This document shows, piece by piece, positions 12,801-27,674 of a stretch of DNA of 64,000 nucleotides (its first letter is position 1; each line of letters begins with the position of its first letter). Source of the DNA: Lepidonotus clava (lineage: Eukaryota > Annelida > Polychaeta > Phyllodocida > Polynoidae); contig OW387135.1 of assembly GCA_936440205.1 (NCBI GenBank), forward strand, positions 35,876,792 through 35,940,791, read 5' to 3'. The notes beneath the pieces were generated by a model, which saw only the letters and a list, made by a program, of their open reading frames with translations, ran no database searches and was not told the origin of the DNA. A program made the translations under genes and the position numbers.

Positions 12801-15800
12801 TGTGGTCAAAACAAAAACAAACATACATGTTCAAGTAGTTGCCTTCGTTTCGTTTTACATATGACTGAGATGAAACTATATAGGTATTTTTAGCATTTAT
12901 AAGACGGAAAACCCGGTTCATTTCATATGATAATTATTGACCATAACTTGGTACATTGCCCATACCAGTCTCCCTGTGTACCGAGCCGCTAAAACGGTTT
13001 GTTCCCTTAAACCTTGGGCGGAGAGGGGCCGTCCTTTCATCCTTGCTCCGTGGTGTTTCTGGGTCAGAACCTAGCATTGGCCCGGCTCCCACCTTGGGGC
13101 CTCTCCTCCTGTACCTACAGAGTGCACCTGGTTCAGGTGTAAACACGAGGATGGTGTTTGTCGGAGGTTACATGACGCCTCCACTCACACCTCCACACCC
13201 CAAACAATGTCCTGTCACCGTATATAGATCTGCTCTCACCTAAAAAACCCAAATACATGCCTCCCTCTACTCTAATAGCTGACTTCTCAGACATGTTTCG
13301 TCACCATAAGCGCTATACAACTTTGTGTTGCTGTTTACGAGTACAAGGGAATGTTTATGGAGGCTAATGGAGGGGAGAAGAGATATCATTCAGAGATATC
13401 ACTCAACCTAGTTTCGGAAATAAGCTCAGTTATTTTGGTACAATTGAAGCACGAAATGTTTCGGGAAACTGTAAATAAACATCCAAGGTTAACCTAAGTA
13501 AACTTCTCCCTATTACTTAAGTATGATGAACGTTAATCTTGACGTATATGTAGTATCATAAAATAGACTTATTGATACCATTGTTTTCTTGATGTATATA
13601 TCGAGCACGGCCAGATCATGTCTTAGCCTTATCTTTCCGTAGTTAGTACATGGAGTAGGTAAATCGATATTCTTATACTCCAGGGTACTTCTTAAATAGA
13701 TGCACCATGATTATGATACTGAGAATATCGAATACGCTACTGAGGTTTTGAAACGCATCAAGGAGAAACATTTGAAATTCTCCAAGAGAAAAACCTGCAC
13801 AATAAATGCCCAACGTGGGAAATTTGAAGGGAAACCCCCAGCAAACGTTTGCCCCCACCCCGCGCCGGGCGCCGGGGACTTCCTCCTCCAGGCCGTCTGG
13901 GTCACTTCCTGATCCACAGACCTGCGTCTTGTAGCCGGGGATCCTCCAGGTGGGACCAATAAACCCCCGTGACCCCTCCAGGTGCGAGCACTAAGTGAGA
14001 GGTGTTAGAGTTTTTTTCTCAGTTTTTAGGGGAAGGGTTATACGTTAACCTGGTAAGAAGAGGGGTGGGGTGGAAGGAGGAAGTGCTAGATGAGGGGAAC
14101 AGATAAGAAGGCTAGGGTGCTTTATGGACTGAGGAAGAACTATAAAGGTTAGGAATAAGTGCAAATATGGCTGGTTTTCTTTTTAACTGGGGCAGGGGGT
14201 AAAGGTAAAGTATAGATGTAAAGTGTGGAGATCGCCTGAAGGGGAAAACATTACAATCTAGACAGAATAACAACCAAAAGTTCCCACGCAGGTGCGGATC
14301 TCACACTCGATGGTATAGCATCTTTTGCTCTATTTACTAATCATGGTGTGGTTATTTTTGCCATTGACATTTTGTTTATATAGCAGATAAGTATCTTAAA
14401 CTCATTTGGTGGTAAGGGGTAAGTAGGTAATCAGTGGATCATGTGAAGGTGTGAAACAGTATGGCCCAGTGTTACTTCCTCTACAGCATTCAGGCACATA
14501 AGTTGTAATTTGGTAGTCACTGGGATAAGCCCGTGAAGTCAATAATTGTCTCAACTTATGATTACCTTTAATATTGGTACCAATAAGATCTAAGTAGCTA
14601 GGTCATCAGTGATGTGACCCTACGATGATAGGTCTGTAGAGGCCACTGTTACTCTCCTCAACGCTAGCTGGCACCTGACCAAAGCCTCATCTACCTCACC
14701 TGGCGCCTTGAGGAACCAGCCACCTTCTCCAGGGTGGGAAAGTGCACGATTATTTTATGGTGGTGGGAACACCTGCTCCGTCATCAAAACGATCTAAGGA
14801 TCTTATCTAAGATGCCTTCTACACATCGTTTTCTGTCTCTTTATTCATTTCTGTCCATGTCCTAGCTATAGCGTAAAATGATGAAAAAGAAATGAGAGGT
14901 TGGAATAAGAAAGAATATTTTCATCCACATTGAAAACTGTGTATAATACCGCACTACTTCAATCTATGTATAAAAATTCTTTCTGAAACGTTAAACCGTC
15001 AGTTTGTTGTGACATGTTATCATGGTATTTAGCCTCGAGTTGTTAGGAATTAGCTAGGCCAACTTTCTTATAGACCAATCTGTCTGCGCTAACAGGGCGT
15101 CAGCCGCGCCGGTCTGTGTTTTACAGGTAACGGAGATACACCTGCCTATCATCTACTTCCACTCTATGAGACTCAACCGATTCCTTTAAGACTTAAAACA
15201 TCACTCAGCTAGACTTTACTTCATCGTTGATTCGAAAATATGATTATAATTGATATTATTTAGGGATTAATATTTGAAACAAAGTAAGTCAATGAGAATG
15301 TTGGAAAGTAAACTTTTCATTTCAAGTTTTTCAAAAGTTATGCATGAAACTGATCAACATTCTTTCCCGAATGACGTCCCCTCACACATTATACTTTTCA
15401 ATAGCATTGTGTCCCCTTTGTAAGTTAGGTTTAGTCGTGCCTAGTATAGGTAAACTTCCATAAAAAAAAAGAAAAGCTGCAGATTTGTGAGGACAGTTCA
15501 CTGGTTCAGGGCAGGTTGTAACCCCGGCACGTGGAGGAAGCCCTTAACTTCACCCTGGAGGGGGTCGGAGGGCTGACACAACCAACTCTAAACATACACC
15601 GTGGGGATAAATACCCCAGAGGTACCGGCGCTGAGTGATAGTCATATGATCTCCGAAAGAAATATATTTACGCTCATCTTTTTCAGCTGCGGCGAAGCGG
15701 TTTACCCTATCTAATAGCAGGACAGCAAAAAATCTGTGTCATTTTGTAATTTTATACCAATTCTTCGCTGGTCTGGCATGGCGTCAGGAATTCCAAGAGA

Positions 15801-18800
15801 CTCAGAAATTTGGTCCTATGATTGTCAGCAGGTCAGGTGATAAGGGAATTGTAGGTATGGCGTTCTTATTCGACTGCCTTGGAATAGCCTACACTTATCT
15901 ACTTGGCACTATACTTTTTTCAAAAGGCTTTCTGCATCTCGGAAAGACAAAGCTTTCTCTTGCTACCAATTTTGTAAATTTGATTTTACTTTCAAGTATG
16001 TTGAATATCAACTCTCTAAATTTTTTCTCAGTCACTTATATGTACCATGTTGGAACTTGATACTGTGTACTGGATGTTGGAATCCAACAAATATATCCCA
16101 TTTTGATATATTATATACGAGCTAATATAAAACATGTTTGTCGGTTTTTCAAATTCAATGAAAATTTCATGAATTTTCCACTTTCCCTTTTCATGTTTCT
16201 AAGATTATTTTCAGCGGGAGCCCTGAGTAACCTACAGTGGTAAGGTTCACTGTTCAGTTTTTCTAAAATGACATCATCTTCTATGTTATGGTTTGTAAAG
16301 GTTCCGTGGGATCACAAGTACACGCATACGTTTTTTTTATAATGGGCAAACATACCCTGTTGTTCTTGGATACTGTCTGCCTGTTCTCCAGCACTGGGTT
16401 AACCTGCTGGCCCTGACCCTCCAGGGGTCAAGCCTCCTCTGTGACTTGTTCACACCAAGTTCAACAGTCTTCCCTTTCACTGACCACTGACAATGTCAGC
16501 TCTGTGACCCCCAGACACCCTGGATCTCACTACGAATCAGATCCCAGAAAATAGTAGTAACAGAACAGAACCGAGGGGCATATATTGACAGTCTTATTAT
16601 GGCCGTGGGAGAACTGACACCAGTTTTAGACTACCAATGTGAAAGGGCTTCAAATTGCATCAAAGTCAGAAGTGCAGTGGTAATATTGTTGGTGTGAAAC
16701 CCGCCCCTGGCCGTATCTCTGATATGTGTGTATGATTTAATCTGACTTACAGGAAACGAATGATCCAATAATAACAATTTTCTTAAGTTCAACCTGATTC
16801 TATTTGAATATAAAAAGTAAGAGGTTAAGAGCTAAACACACAAGGACATTCTAACGAATTCCCTCCTAGGAAAATCACACAAATATTTAGGAAATTTAGA
16901 TGCATATATGTGAGTTTTGTCACATGATATGAGTTTTAAAGAAAAATAATATCATACGGAAGTTCTGGGGTCTGAAATTCGGAAGTATTGATTTAAAGTT
17001 CTCCCATAGTATACCATCCTCTTTGTTTCATAATCTATACTCATCTTGAAGCTTTACTGCAATGCCAGCAGGAACTTGACAGAGTGGTGTTACCATGAGA
17101 ATTTTCATGAGGTCGGATATTTTACTACAAGAATACAATGCCCATTTTGTTCTCTATGTTATGTTAAACAAATCTCAACGTGAAATACATCAATCTAAAT
17201 ATGTTTAGAATGTGACCTCACAAGTCTTTTATTCTATTTCAGAATAAGGGAATAGCAAGACAATCATACGATTCATACATTCCGTATGTTTTGGTGTTAT
17301 TTCTAAACCGTCCTTGTTCACTCACAAAATTTCAATTTTTCTTTCAGATACGGAATGTTCCTCCTGTTTGCCCAGAAAAAAAGATGACTTACAAAAAGAG
17401 ATGGCTGTTTTAATCATAACAAATAGAAGGGGTTTCTTAAAAAGTGTTCTATGTATTTTGCAGATCAGTTTTGAGTAAGCAGACGACATTCGCCTGCAGC
17501 CGGCGTCTTCAAATGTGGGGTTTTCCCGCCTTTCTTTAACATTCATATTCAAGAAGCCAGCCGTGGAAAAGCCACCACAGCACATAAGGCATTGGCCACT
17601 TTTTTTATAGGCTCTTCTTGTTTGAATGATACCTTTATTAGTGTGTGGATGGGGTCAGCAATATTGTCAATCATCATTTGAAACACCCAGTCGAAGGGGC
17701 AGCATATATATTTGTATTTTAGGCTTCTTGCATTTTTTACCAAAGCTATGGGACTGAAATATACGAGTTCTTTGATACATTAATAACTTGTGCAAAAGTA
17801 TTTCATTTGTCATTTGATTCATCGTTATCGGCATCATTATGACAAAAAGCCAATGCATATTCTTCTTACCCTACATTTGTCTGTTTCAAGAGCCACTCGT
17901 GTAATCACACTGTATGATACCAATACAAAAACTAATTTAGAAACAAACGAGAGAGCCAATCGCTCCTTGGGACCTGGTTAGATACGTTTTATTGGGTATT
18001 TGACACCGTCGCCACACCCACTTAAGTGTCTGATAGGCAGGATCAACAACGCATCGGACACCAAAGATTAGATGAATTCTGTGCATACATGATATGATTG
18101 GCAACTTACTAACAGTAATTGCCCTGTTCAAAAACATATCGACGACAAATTAGGAGCTAATGGTTCCTATTAAAGGGAATGATCATCGAACAACGATATT
18201 GAATGATGTAGATCCATTACTTTACTCTCCTTTTCGGGACGCGTGCAGTTACTCTCACCAGCGACTCCTTTTAATTTCCCACTTATCTCGGGACCCAAAA
18301 GGGATGATTTAGTACTGCTACTTTGGGCCGGGAACGTCTCCGATAGTTTGCACCGTTCTTGTTTAATGAAAATAGTAAGTTAAAGACAAAGTCAAGAATA
18401 TAAGTAGCCCTAAAATATGAAGGGATCCCAAACTAATTGTAGGAGAATTTGTAAGGTTTTTGACCTAAAATATGGGAAATGTTAGGACACCCCTAAACTC
18501 TATGCCCACCACGTGTGACACTGCCAGTAATCCAGGTCTAAATGACCTGTTTCTGGACTTGACGGCTTGGTTTTGGCCGAGTCCCCGGCCTAAGCCCCCG
18601 CCCAGCCGTCACCCCACGCCTGTTACTCAGGTCAGTGAGTAGCTCGCCCTCAGGCACTCCTCTTAGAGCTGCTCCCCTTACTCTGACGGTCAGGGGTCGA
18701 GCTCAGGTTGTAACTCACACCCGAGACACTCATTCATCTGCTACAGCTACTACTACTATGCACGTGCTTCCCAAACGAGCGCGTGATGAACATGCTACAT

Positions 18801-21307
18801 TATAGTTATGGTTAGGATATGCAGTTTTATCAAACACGTACATTTGAAGCGTACACTACTGGGGACGATGTATCATGAACAGTTTTATCTCACACTCTAT
18901 GCGAGTTCATATTGCAAGACCAACAGACCTCCAGAACACAATCTAATTGAATTATAATTATGAATTAATTATTAGTGAAAGAGGTCAATTATTTAATAAT
19001 TAGTGAAAGACTGACGGATGCAGAATTTCCAAAAGGAGGGGTAATTAAGATCGGAGTTATACACCAAATGATCTACTTCATCTGAGAGTGCTATATCTCT
19101 CATTTAAGAGAAATCATACTACGGTTTTCATGTCAGCTGCTTATGCCGACAAAAATGGTTTTGTCCTTTGTTGTCAGAGTTGCCACTCCCGACTGTTGAA
19201 AAAGTAGGAAACACCTTTCCCACTATTTCTGTTTCCATAAGCAACTAAGAGACAAAATCACCTCAAGGAATAGATTCCTGACGTATATATTTATATTTTT
19301 GATAGCCTGAAACTTAAACAGACATAATGTAAAACAAATATTAAAGTGATGTACTATTTAGGAAAAAACACAATCTAGAGTCACAAAAAAAAAGTAGGAA
19401 ATCCTACAAAAGTAGGGTAAAATGGCATCTCTGGTTGTCTATTTTTTCATCTCAGCGTCTATATTTCCATCTCAGCTGATAAAGAAAAACTGTACTGAGT
19501 GACCTACTTCAGAACGTGCCCGGGTTACAACGCGTTTTTTCTTTTCTTTTTCTTTTTTTCTTTTTCCCCCGTCTGAGCTTCTGTATCTTCCCCACCTTTG
19601 AACCCTAAAACGTGAAGCATTCCATCACAGGCCTTGAACCAGTTCCCGGTACAGCCTCCACTACTAAGGCCCACCAGTGGCTCCACCTACACCCAGTGCC
19701 AACACCCTTAAGACCCACAGAGAAGGTGTTCCCATTGGTTTTGGCGCCTCGACAATGGCACTCAGTCCGCCTACCCTGGAGTACCTCTCTGCGGACTAGA
19801 GGCCCATATAATCCACTCAGCACGGGTACTTCTGGTTACGTTCTCGTAAAAAAAAAGTGGCACTCTAAGTGTTTGCACGTGCGTTTCACTGTTGGCATGG
19901 AGTCTGCAATGGGGAAAACTTGTGACTAGATTATAGTGAATAAAAATAATTTCCTGGCAAAATAGATTCTAGTACAGAAATGATCTGGCGAATATTCTAA
20001 GCTGTAATAGTGGGGTTAGTGGTAATTGTGAGGTTATTAATGCACCGAATGAGCTAGCCCCTGGGACTGTTTATAACTAACGCACGTTTAATAAGGCACT
20101 TTTTTGTATAATGGTGTGTTACATAATAGTCTAGTTTCTTGTCCATTCATCTGAGAAGGAACTCTGTTTTGTGAAATATATGAGCACACAAGGCTAACCG
20201 CTCCCATTTCGTTAACAAATAAGGAGTGTCCCAGTATTAGACAGACAGGTCCATTAAAATAGGATGTGCTATGACCAGTTATACTTTTTGTTGTCAGAGG
20301 TTACTGGAACAAGATAAAAGAGAATCACGATCTCAATTCATACTTGGGAAATAATCCATCAGGACTGAATTGCTTTTTTTAGTTCCTAGATTGTACCAAG
20401 TATTTTTACAATGTAAATCTAACCAAATAGAAGCTATAGAGACTAACAGGAACAGGAATGGAGCGCATTTATATATATGCTGTCCTGGAATCACATTCCA
20501 TAAAAACTAGGATTCTATACTCTATTCATGACATAATGCTTGCATTGATACTCATTCATAGAAAGCCTGGTAAAAGATTAAACACAAAAAAAAACAGTAT
20601 AGCAATCAACAGCTCGTGCATCACTAGCTTAATAGTTCTGACTGGTGGACACAATGTCTGACTACAAAGGGTATGAGGGAGGGACAGGTCCTATTAAACC
20701 AGGTCTCATGGGACTTACCACAGCAATAACTCCCGTTGTTATAGGCTGGGTAAAACTACCATAAACTCTCTCATTATCCGAATATTCCATGGGATTGATA
20801 CAGGGACACATTAATTTCAAGATAATTTCAAGCTACGTTACTTGGGTTTAGACATCTGACTGATAGTAAAACAAGATCCGCCGGGAGCTCTGTTAACGCG
20901 TTTATATAATCAACCCAAGTTTTACAAATAATGATATTATATTCACTGAAATCATACAGATACCATTAATGGGTCCATCTACATGAGTTTTCGCCTTGCC
21001 AATACTGTTTTTGTTGTTGCTTTGTTCATGGTCGTTTCCAATTTGTTGTAGAACTTGATGTTTAACTTTAAAAACGCAAAAAAATCAACCGTGATTTTTT
21101 TCACAAATGCGAAAGAAATAAGATAAAATCAGGGGATCTAACGTAGGTAGATTCTTTTTCATAGTGGTCCATTTAGTCGTATTGAAGCCCCGTTTCCTAC
21201 TCCCGGCTCACTCATTATAACACACCGTTGTGGGATCAATGACACCTCGCTATAATGTAGGCCTTCAATGCCAACACGTTAACAGATGGGTTTTTATGTT
21301 TCCCTAG

Positions 21308-21440
21308 AATCAATGGTTGGAATCCATGTTATCATATTTAATCAAGCAAACAATCCCCTGACGCAGCCATGAAATGTGTTTTTTTCATAATCAATGGTCT
21401 GAATCGATGTTATCATAATCAAGCGAGTAAATAGTGCCTT
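21308..21440. repeat. Diverged tandem duplication, about 83-bp period
   Basis: Two copies share AATCAATGGT, then GAATC.ATGTTATCATA, then AATCAAGC. One begins near 21308 and the other near 21390. No further copies were seen. Confidence 0.55.
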
Positions 21441-22300
21441 CACGCTATCATGTAGAGGGAGATGTCCGCTTATTTAGATACGTTTCACAAGAGAAGAAAG
21501 CTCTTGATAAACTTATGAATAAAAATATGTGAAATATTTGTAAATCATGGTGATCTTTCGAACAGGGACACTTATTATCAGATTGTAAGATAAATCATTA
21601 ACAGAAAAACATGAAAAATTTTGGATTGAAGTACGTGCTACACGTGCACTATGCGATTCACGAAATCTACCATTTTATGTTCAAATCATAGTTGTCCTTG
21701 TCATTTGTACTACTTCATTTCGCTGAATTCAATATACATGCAGTAGAACTTAACTTGAGATTTCAACCTAACCAGGGAAAACTGTTCAATGATTAGATCG
21801 ACGGTAAAAACTATTCTATTTCTGTGAACAGAACTATACATTGTCCGACAATAAGGGTAACTGTAAATCATGAAATAAATGGCATTGCAATTCGTGAATC
21901 CAAGGCTGACATCTTGTCAAACCATGAAATAAGGCTGAAGAATTTGTGATTGCAAAATGTACTTCGAAGCCTATAGTTCTCCTTCCCGTTATGTTCAAAC
22001 ACGCGTGACTGATGGGGTGGAGGGGAGGGTACACGTGGAGATGGGAGGATCAGAGGGCGGGGCGTGGGGATCACTTAGTATGGTGTTACACTTTCAATTA
22101 ACACTATTAATTAAAGGACTGATTTGTCCTAAGGTAACCTGATATGACTTTAGGGACATGCAGTCTCTAAACCCAGGCTATATTTACTCCGAGGAAGCAT
22201 GTCGCCGGCTCCTTACATTAAATATTAATAGCGCATCTTTACTGTTCAACTGTTAATGATTCCTGTTTCCAAAATGAGCCAAGGCACCATGTGAAATATG

Positions 22301-22368
22301 ATATATCAATATTATTCTATATATGATCCTATGTACATAATATATCAATAATGTTCTATATATGATCC
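22301..22368. repeat. Short tandem duplication in AT-rich DNA
   Basis: Two near-identical copies of a segment of about 30 bp contain ATATATCAATA and TTCTATATATGATCCT. They are separated by a few bases. Confidence 0.65.
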
Positions 22369-23985
22369 TTTTCTAATGAATCTAAAATATGAACATACTT
22401 TTTCGGTACTTCTCCGAGCTAGATTATCCTGCCTAAAACAATAACTGATTTCCTTATTTCTAATTAAGTCAACGAGGAAATAGTGAGATCATATAGTTGG
22501 TTTTATGAAATCATTTTAACATCATGTCTTTTTTGAATTTCTAGAGAATTTTAAGAGAATAAATAACAACTTCCAATGACTTCTTAGAGTTGTTCTCCTT
22601 TTCAAATTAAAAAAAAAGTTCCGTCACCACTTTCATTTTTCATGTATTCCTCCGTTTTTAGTTTTGGTACATACTCACACCTCAGATGTCTCATAGTAAA
22701 GGCGGTCCTAACCCAACACGTAGAACCATTGATGACATGGTCTCTGTGTGTAATCAGGCGTGTAGCCATGTGGGAGGGTGGTTGTGGTCACACGGTAATC
22801 TCCACACCTGGAGGTGGCGTCTGGTTACCACGGAGATGACCACTGCATGGGGCCTGACTCAGGGACAGCCCCAGCGTTTGGGGACCCTTCACTACGACGG
22901 TATTTCGCAACAAAGACTATCATAAATAGCCTTCTACGCCAGGATTATGAAAAATCTATTGCACAAAAAATGTTGAAATAGATAGTGAGTTTCATTCCAG
23001 GCCTCGATCGTCTTATAGTAAAGTACCCATAACCGAGGAAATATTCTCTGGTAGAAAACATATATAATATACTGGCAGAAATAGTCTTGATAACAGGATT
23101 TGACACGCACTTAATTACAATAAAAAAATATTGGCTAATATCGGCAACAAATGTCTCATATAACATTTTCTTTGATGATAGCATGAACTGTACTCGACAG
23201 AAAGGCAAAAAGAAACACAGTTTATAGACACTGGCAATATACATGTTATCCAATATAGCAGTGGAAACATCCGCCTAATAAAAGGCCCGGGTTGGTGTAA
23301 AGCAATATTACAGTTATAGTCTGTCGACACGAACAGAAGGTTAAGTACACAACGTTTGTCTGCAGATAGGGTATCACATCCGTACAGAATCAGTTACAGC
23401 AAGCCTGTTTGTCAAAGGACAATAACGTATACTATAGTATTGCATCGTTTAGAATGGCTGTGAATAATTTTCTAATAAAACTAGTTAAAAGTTCTCATAG
23501 ACTGAAAGACAATATAATATTTGAAGATCCACGATAAACATGATAAAACTAAATTAATTCAATCAATTTTCTCTAAACATGGAATTTTACTATAATCTAT
23601 TAGATGGATCACCAAAGAACACGTTTTTCAAATTCTCCTTGATTTTACCCCAATTTGAATTTTGAATTTTGACTAAGAATCCTATACAAAAAAAATTACC
23701 AATTTTATATAGTTGTTCTGTCAGGTGTATATTTCACCAATCTTAATGAAATCCAGTTCTCACTTTTATTTAGTGAGTTATCCCTGTTAAATCTAAAATG
23801 CAAAGCGTGAAATGTGGTGACTATATAAATTGGGGACCTGACACTGGTACGAATGAATGTACCTGACATCAACCGATAGATAAAAGGCTGTGTCTATCGG
23901 AATTTGTAAAGCAATACACTTTAGTCAGCTAGGGTTTGTCCTTCAACAACCCATTATAAAAAGCAACCAGCACGGGACAAAAAGT

Positions 23986-24055
23986 GAACGTCGGCCCACC
24001 CGAACGTTGGTCCAACCGAATGTCGGTCGACCCGAACGTCGGTCCACCCGAATGC
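23986..24055. repeat. 16-bp minisatellite, 4.4 copies
   Basis: Four full units of consensus GAACGTCGGTCCACCC start at 23986, 24002, 24018 and 24034. A partial fifth follows. Each unit carries one to three substitutions. Confidence 0.9.
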
Positions 24056-27000
24056 TTGTTTAAAATGTGGCATTGGCTCAAATAGATATCCACCAGACCT
24101 GCAAATCTAAGATGCAGACATCAAGTTCATTTATTCCTACCAGACGAGTCCAATATAATTTCCCATTTCTGGTAAAATGTTAGGTGACACCCTTCATCTT
24201 TTCATCACATTTTCTTGCTATAATAAGCACCTAACCATTCAACATCACTCCGCGGCGCAATCGATACTGGGGGAATCCCATCCTTTGAGAATGTCGCTCC
24301 ATACCGTTGAGTCACTCAGTATTACCTGAGTGACACCTGGTCCTGGAGGTTCAGAGACGAGCCCTGCCCCAGCCCGTCGGTACATGAGTCAAACACAAAC
24401 AGTCCGACAAGGCCCTCTCTGTCTACTTAGTACGGTCGTTTTTCAGCCTCCATGATGTCCCCCTCCCCGTCTAGGTTTGGTGGTTGACTTTTTGCTGTCT
24501 AACATGCTGCGGTCTGTGATCTTGTAAGGGCGTGAGTGGTGCATGAAGAGACAGGGATGTTCGGAAAATATTTGTGAATGTAGCCATAAATTTACTCATC
24601 CTTAGAGAGATAGGGGTGTACTGGAGATCTCGATGATATCATATGTTAACACACACCTTACAGTCTTAAACTTGACACCTAATGCATCTGTCATGGTAAT
24701 ATACTTTATAGAATGCAGATGGTGTGACCTGATGTGAGAAGCTTAAAGTGTGAATGATCTAAAGAAATGTGGATGAGTGACCTGTTGCGTATCTAGGAAT
24801 CTTTATAGTTATTTCATATTTTCCTTAGTTGTCCACAGAGAACCCCTTTAAGTAATAGGATATTTACCATCCATATTATGATACAAAAATAAAGGAATCT
24901 ATTAAGTATCACAATCTTACTGCTCTAGCTTTTTGTACAACAACTTATGGAAGGGTAAGCAATCTTGCCTTTCGATCAAGAATTATGAAATGGTACACAT
25001 CAAAATAGCGCTAGTTATGATAACGTTCTAGGCAAAATAGCTTACTATTACTCCCGACGTAAGAAGTGAGCCGAAGAACGTGTTTCCGACTACGCCCAGG
25101 TAGTCTCGTCGCTGCGGCAGCGCTAGGTGTGTGTATTCACCACAGGGTGACTCATACACTGATGCAAGCTAAATGCATACAGAAGTACACCAAACTAAAT
25201 ACAAACATTTAGCACAAAACTAAACTTCTCTAGGTGAAACAGATTTTAGATGACGGTGAATGAAATGTATCACAAACATAATGTAACTATAGATGTATAT
25301 GAATCAGACTATATGTGTGGGCGTATATATGACTGAATTATCAGTGGTAATGCATATGGCTGTGCTCTATATCCGTCCCTACGTGCACATCACTGCTGGC
25401 TAAGCACTTTATGTTATGTTTTTTCGAGTGGCTTTTACGGTATGTAGCTTAGTAAAATATTCTTTTCATTGGAGAATACTTTTGCAATAATTTATTACTA
25501 CGTGTTTCTCTCTGCAGATTTAATTCACGAAAAATTGAATTTCGTGGAAATAATTGAGACCTCCATATGAAATAAATCCGGTACAGACTACTCGTCGTTT
25601 TTCCAAATCCTTAAATATCCCGTACACGTATTTCAAACACAGCCGTATCAATAGCATGTTTTCAACACAGGCCCCACGAAAAAGTAGCCATTCATTCGAT
25701 GAGAGCTTTTCGCCGCATGCTCTAGGTTATGAAACACATTTTATCATAATAAGATGTGTCAATATGATTGCATATGATTAAAGCGGTGGCTAGGGAACAG
25801 GTCTACATGTATTATATTATTGTTAACATGCTTATGCCAGTGTTAAATAATGAAAATCCAGACAAACATTTACTGGAGCGATAATTAGAACTTGTTATGA
25901 GATTCGCGAATTTAAAGTGGTTTTCAGGTGTGTTGATCCCAGCAGAGCCCCAACTGAATGGGCCCTGTGAAACACGTCCGTAGAATTTCAGTGTTTGTGC
26001 AAACTTCAGTGGCCGCTTTAATGGGCATCAATAATTCTGGTCATGGCCGCTCGTCGTGAACAGGGCTGGGGTGGGAGCTAACAGGGCCCTGTGTACGGGG
26101 GACAGTCTCCTCTCATTGTCAACCCTGTAGTTCTACCTCCCCTATATTGTTGTCTCTACAGCTATAATCTTGGCAACATAGTATCATATTAGCCCCGCCC
26201 CCACAAACCAAGCCGCCTGGCTACGCCTCAATTTGGCCCATCAACTCCAGCGAATCGCTGACCTTCATTTTTTCTTTATCATGTTGCATGTGCAAAACTT
26301 GTGCAAAACCGAACTTATTTTAATCAGGGCAACAACAAATCTGACACGTTCCCTTATAGCAGAAAAGATGCTCACTCCCGGTATAGGTATGCTCCTATGT
26401 ATTGGATATCACGCATCATACACATTATTAGTTTTATCAAAATCATCCAAGTAATCTTGTGTAATTTGCATTATTCGGCAATGTATAAACACATCCGGGC
26501 CATCGATAATTAACTTTTTATATAATTTGTCGGTATGTAACGATGGCACATGAGACAATGCGGGGTCTTTTTATTTTCTCTATTTTAATAGGTACGTTCA
26601 TGTCATGAGTAATATCTATGTAAAAACAACAAATGAATTGTAACATCACTTAAATAATTATCATTACAGTACCATCATCAGGCTTTCCCTTTTTGAAATA
26701 AAAAAAATACCCTAAAATAATAAAAAGTTGACAGAGATCATAAGAACGAATGTCGTCTCCATGGCATACGACCATCGAATTTAATGCCATTGAGACACTA
26801 TTTATTTGCTTAGATGAGAAGTGATGAGACACAATCTAACGTTGTTCTCCCCGTTTGTGCACTGGTAGATCCCTAAGTAATAAACGTGTACACGTTTGAG
26901 TTTAAAATGAAATAATCTGAAGAACTGAACTCGTTCCCAGACGACTAACGCAAAAGAAACACCCCAAATAACGACTGATTTCAGAGCCTGGGTTAAAAAC

Positions 27001-27466
27001 GTAGCTCTGTAAAGCCAGACACACAATTTATGCAGACATCTCATTTCAGAGGGAGAATAGATCTTTACTGATCCATTCACTTCGGAGATCTTTCTCACGT
27101 CTAGCTTTCTTACCTTTTTACATATCGTCCATTTACATCCCTGATGAATTATAAGTCTATGTACCTGCCGGTGTAAGGAAGTATTTATGTATCTCTCTTC
27201 CCTGAAGTTTACAATTACTAAATCCGCGTGCTTTTTGCCCCTGTACTTGATATAGATCATAGTTTATACCCTGACCGCTTTCGAAATACGTGGCAGTTAA
27301 CGAGATGAGCCTAAACTATTTTTTCAAACTTTTAATGTATGTATTGGCTACTATAAGGGAGGTGTATATCTATATATTACATCCTATGATCAGCATTGTA
27401 TTTTAAACCTCAAAATCATGTGATTATTAAGTATGAGATGTTCAAGAAGCGGCTTTAAGACACTAA

Positions 27467-27674
27467 AGCCCCATACCCACTAGGCGATTAGGACCTCGGT
27501 GACCGTATTTTCCCCTGATCGCCCGTCAGTATGGTGTATTGAATTATGAAGGTTTGATCTGAATGGCCGGGAAAATTGCCAGGCGATTCACCCAGCAATT
27601 TTATCAAACCTGTTCATTTCAATGTAGCATACTGACGGGCGACGAGGCCCAAATCGCCTAGTGGGTATGGGGCT
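27467..27674. mobile_element. Palindromic MITE with TAA target duplication
   Basis: The 208-bp element has terminal inverted repeats AGCCCCATACCCACTAGGCG at both ends. It is flanked on both sides by TAA (27464-27466 and 27675-27677). The arms keep pairing beyond the ends: motifs such as CGCCCGTCAGTATG and AGGTTTGAT occur in inverted orientation in each half, so nearly the whole element can fold into one hairpin. A 3-bp TWA target duplication is typical of PIF/Harbinger MITEs, so that superfamily is likely. It sits about 130 bp from COX11 exon 5, on the side of intron 5 or the 3' flank. Confidence 0.85.

Larger units (their letters stand above)
8106..27460. other. Gene-free region with scattered GC-rich islands
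   Basis: No recognisable coding exon was found on either strand. The background is AT-rich. GC-rich islands of roughly 120-300 bp recur every 1-3 kb, at about 9180-9300, 9950-10130, 10490-10690, 10910-11250, 12960-13210, 13850-14000, 14640-14780, 15500-15640, 16380-16530, 18500-18740, 19600-19820, 22690-22900, 24240-24480 and 25920-26230. Open frames inside them (for example 12956-13243 plus and 19612-19929 plus) lack recognisable domains. The islands may be conserved non-coding regulatory elements, but this is inference. The stretch may be intron 5 of COX11, intergenic DNA, or both. Confidence 0.5.

Noticed and set aside
19612-19929. 105-codon open frame in a GC-rich island
   Set aside because: A comparable frame exists on the opposite strand and neither resembles a known family. 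High GC explains the lack of stops.
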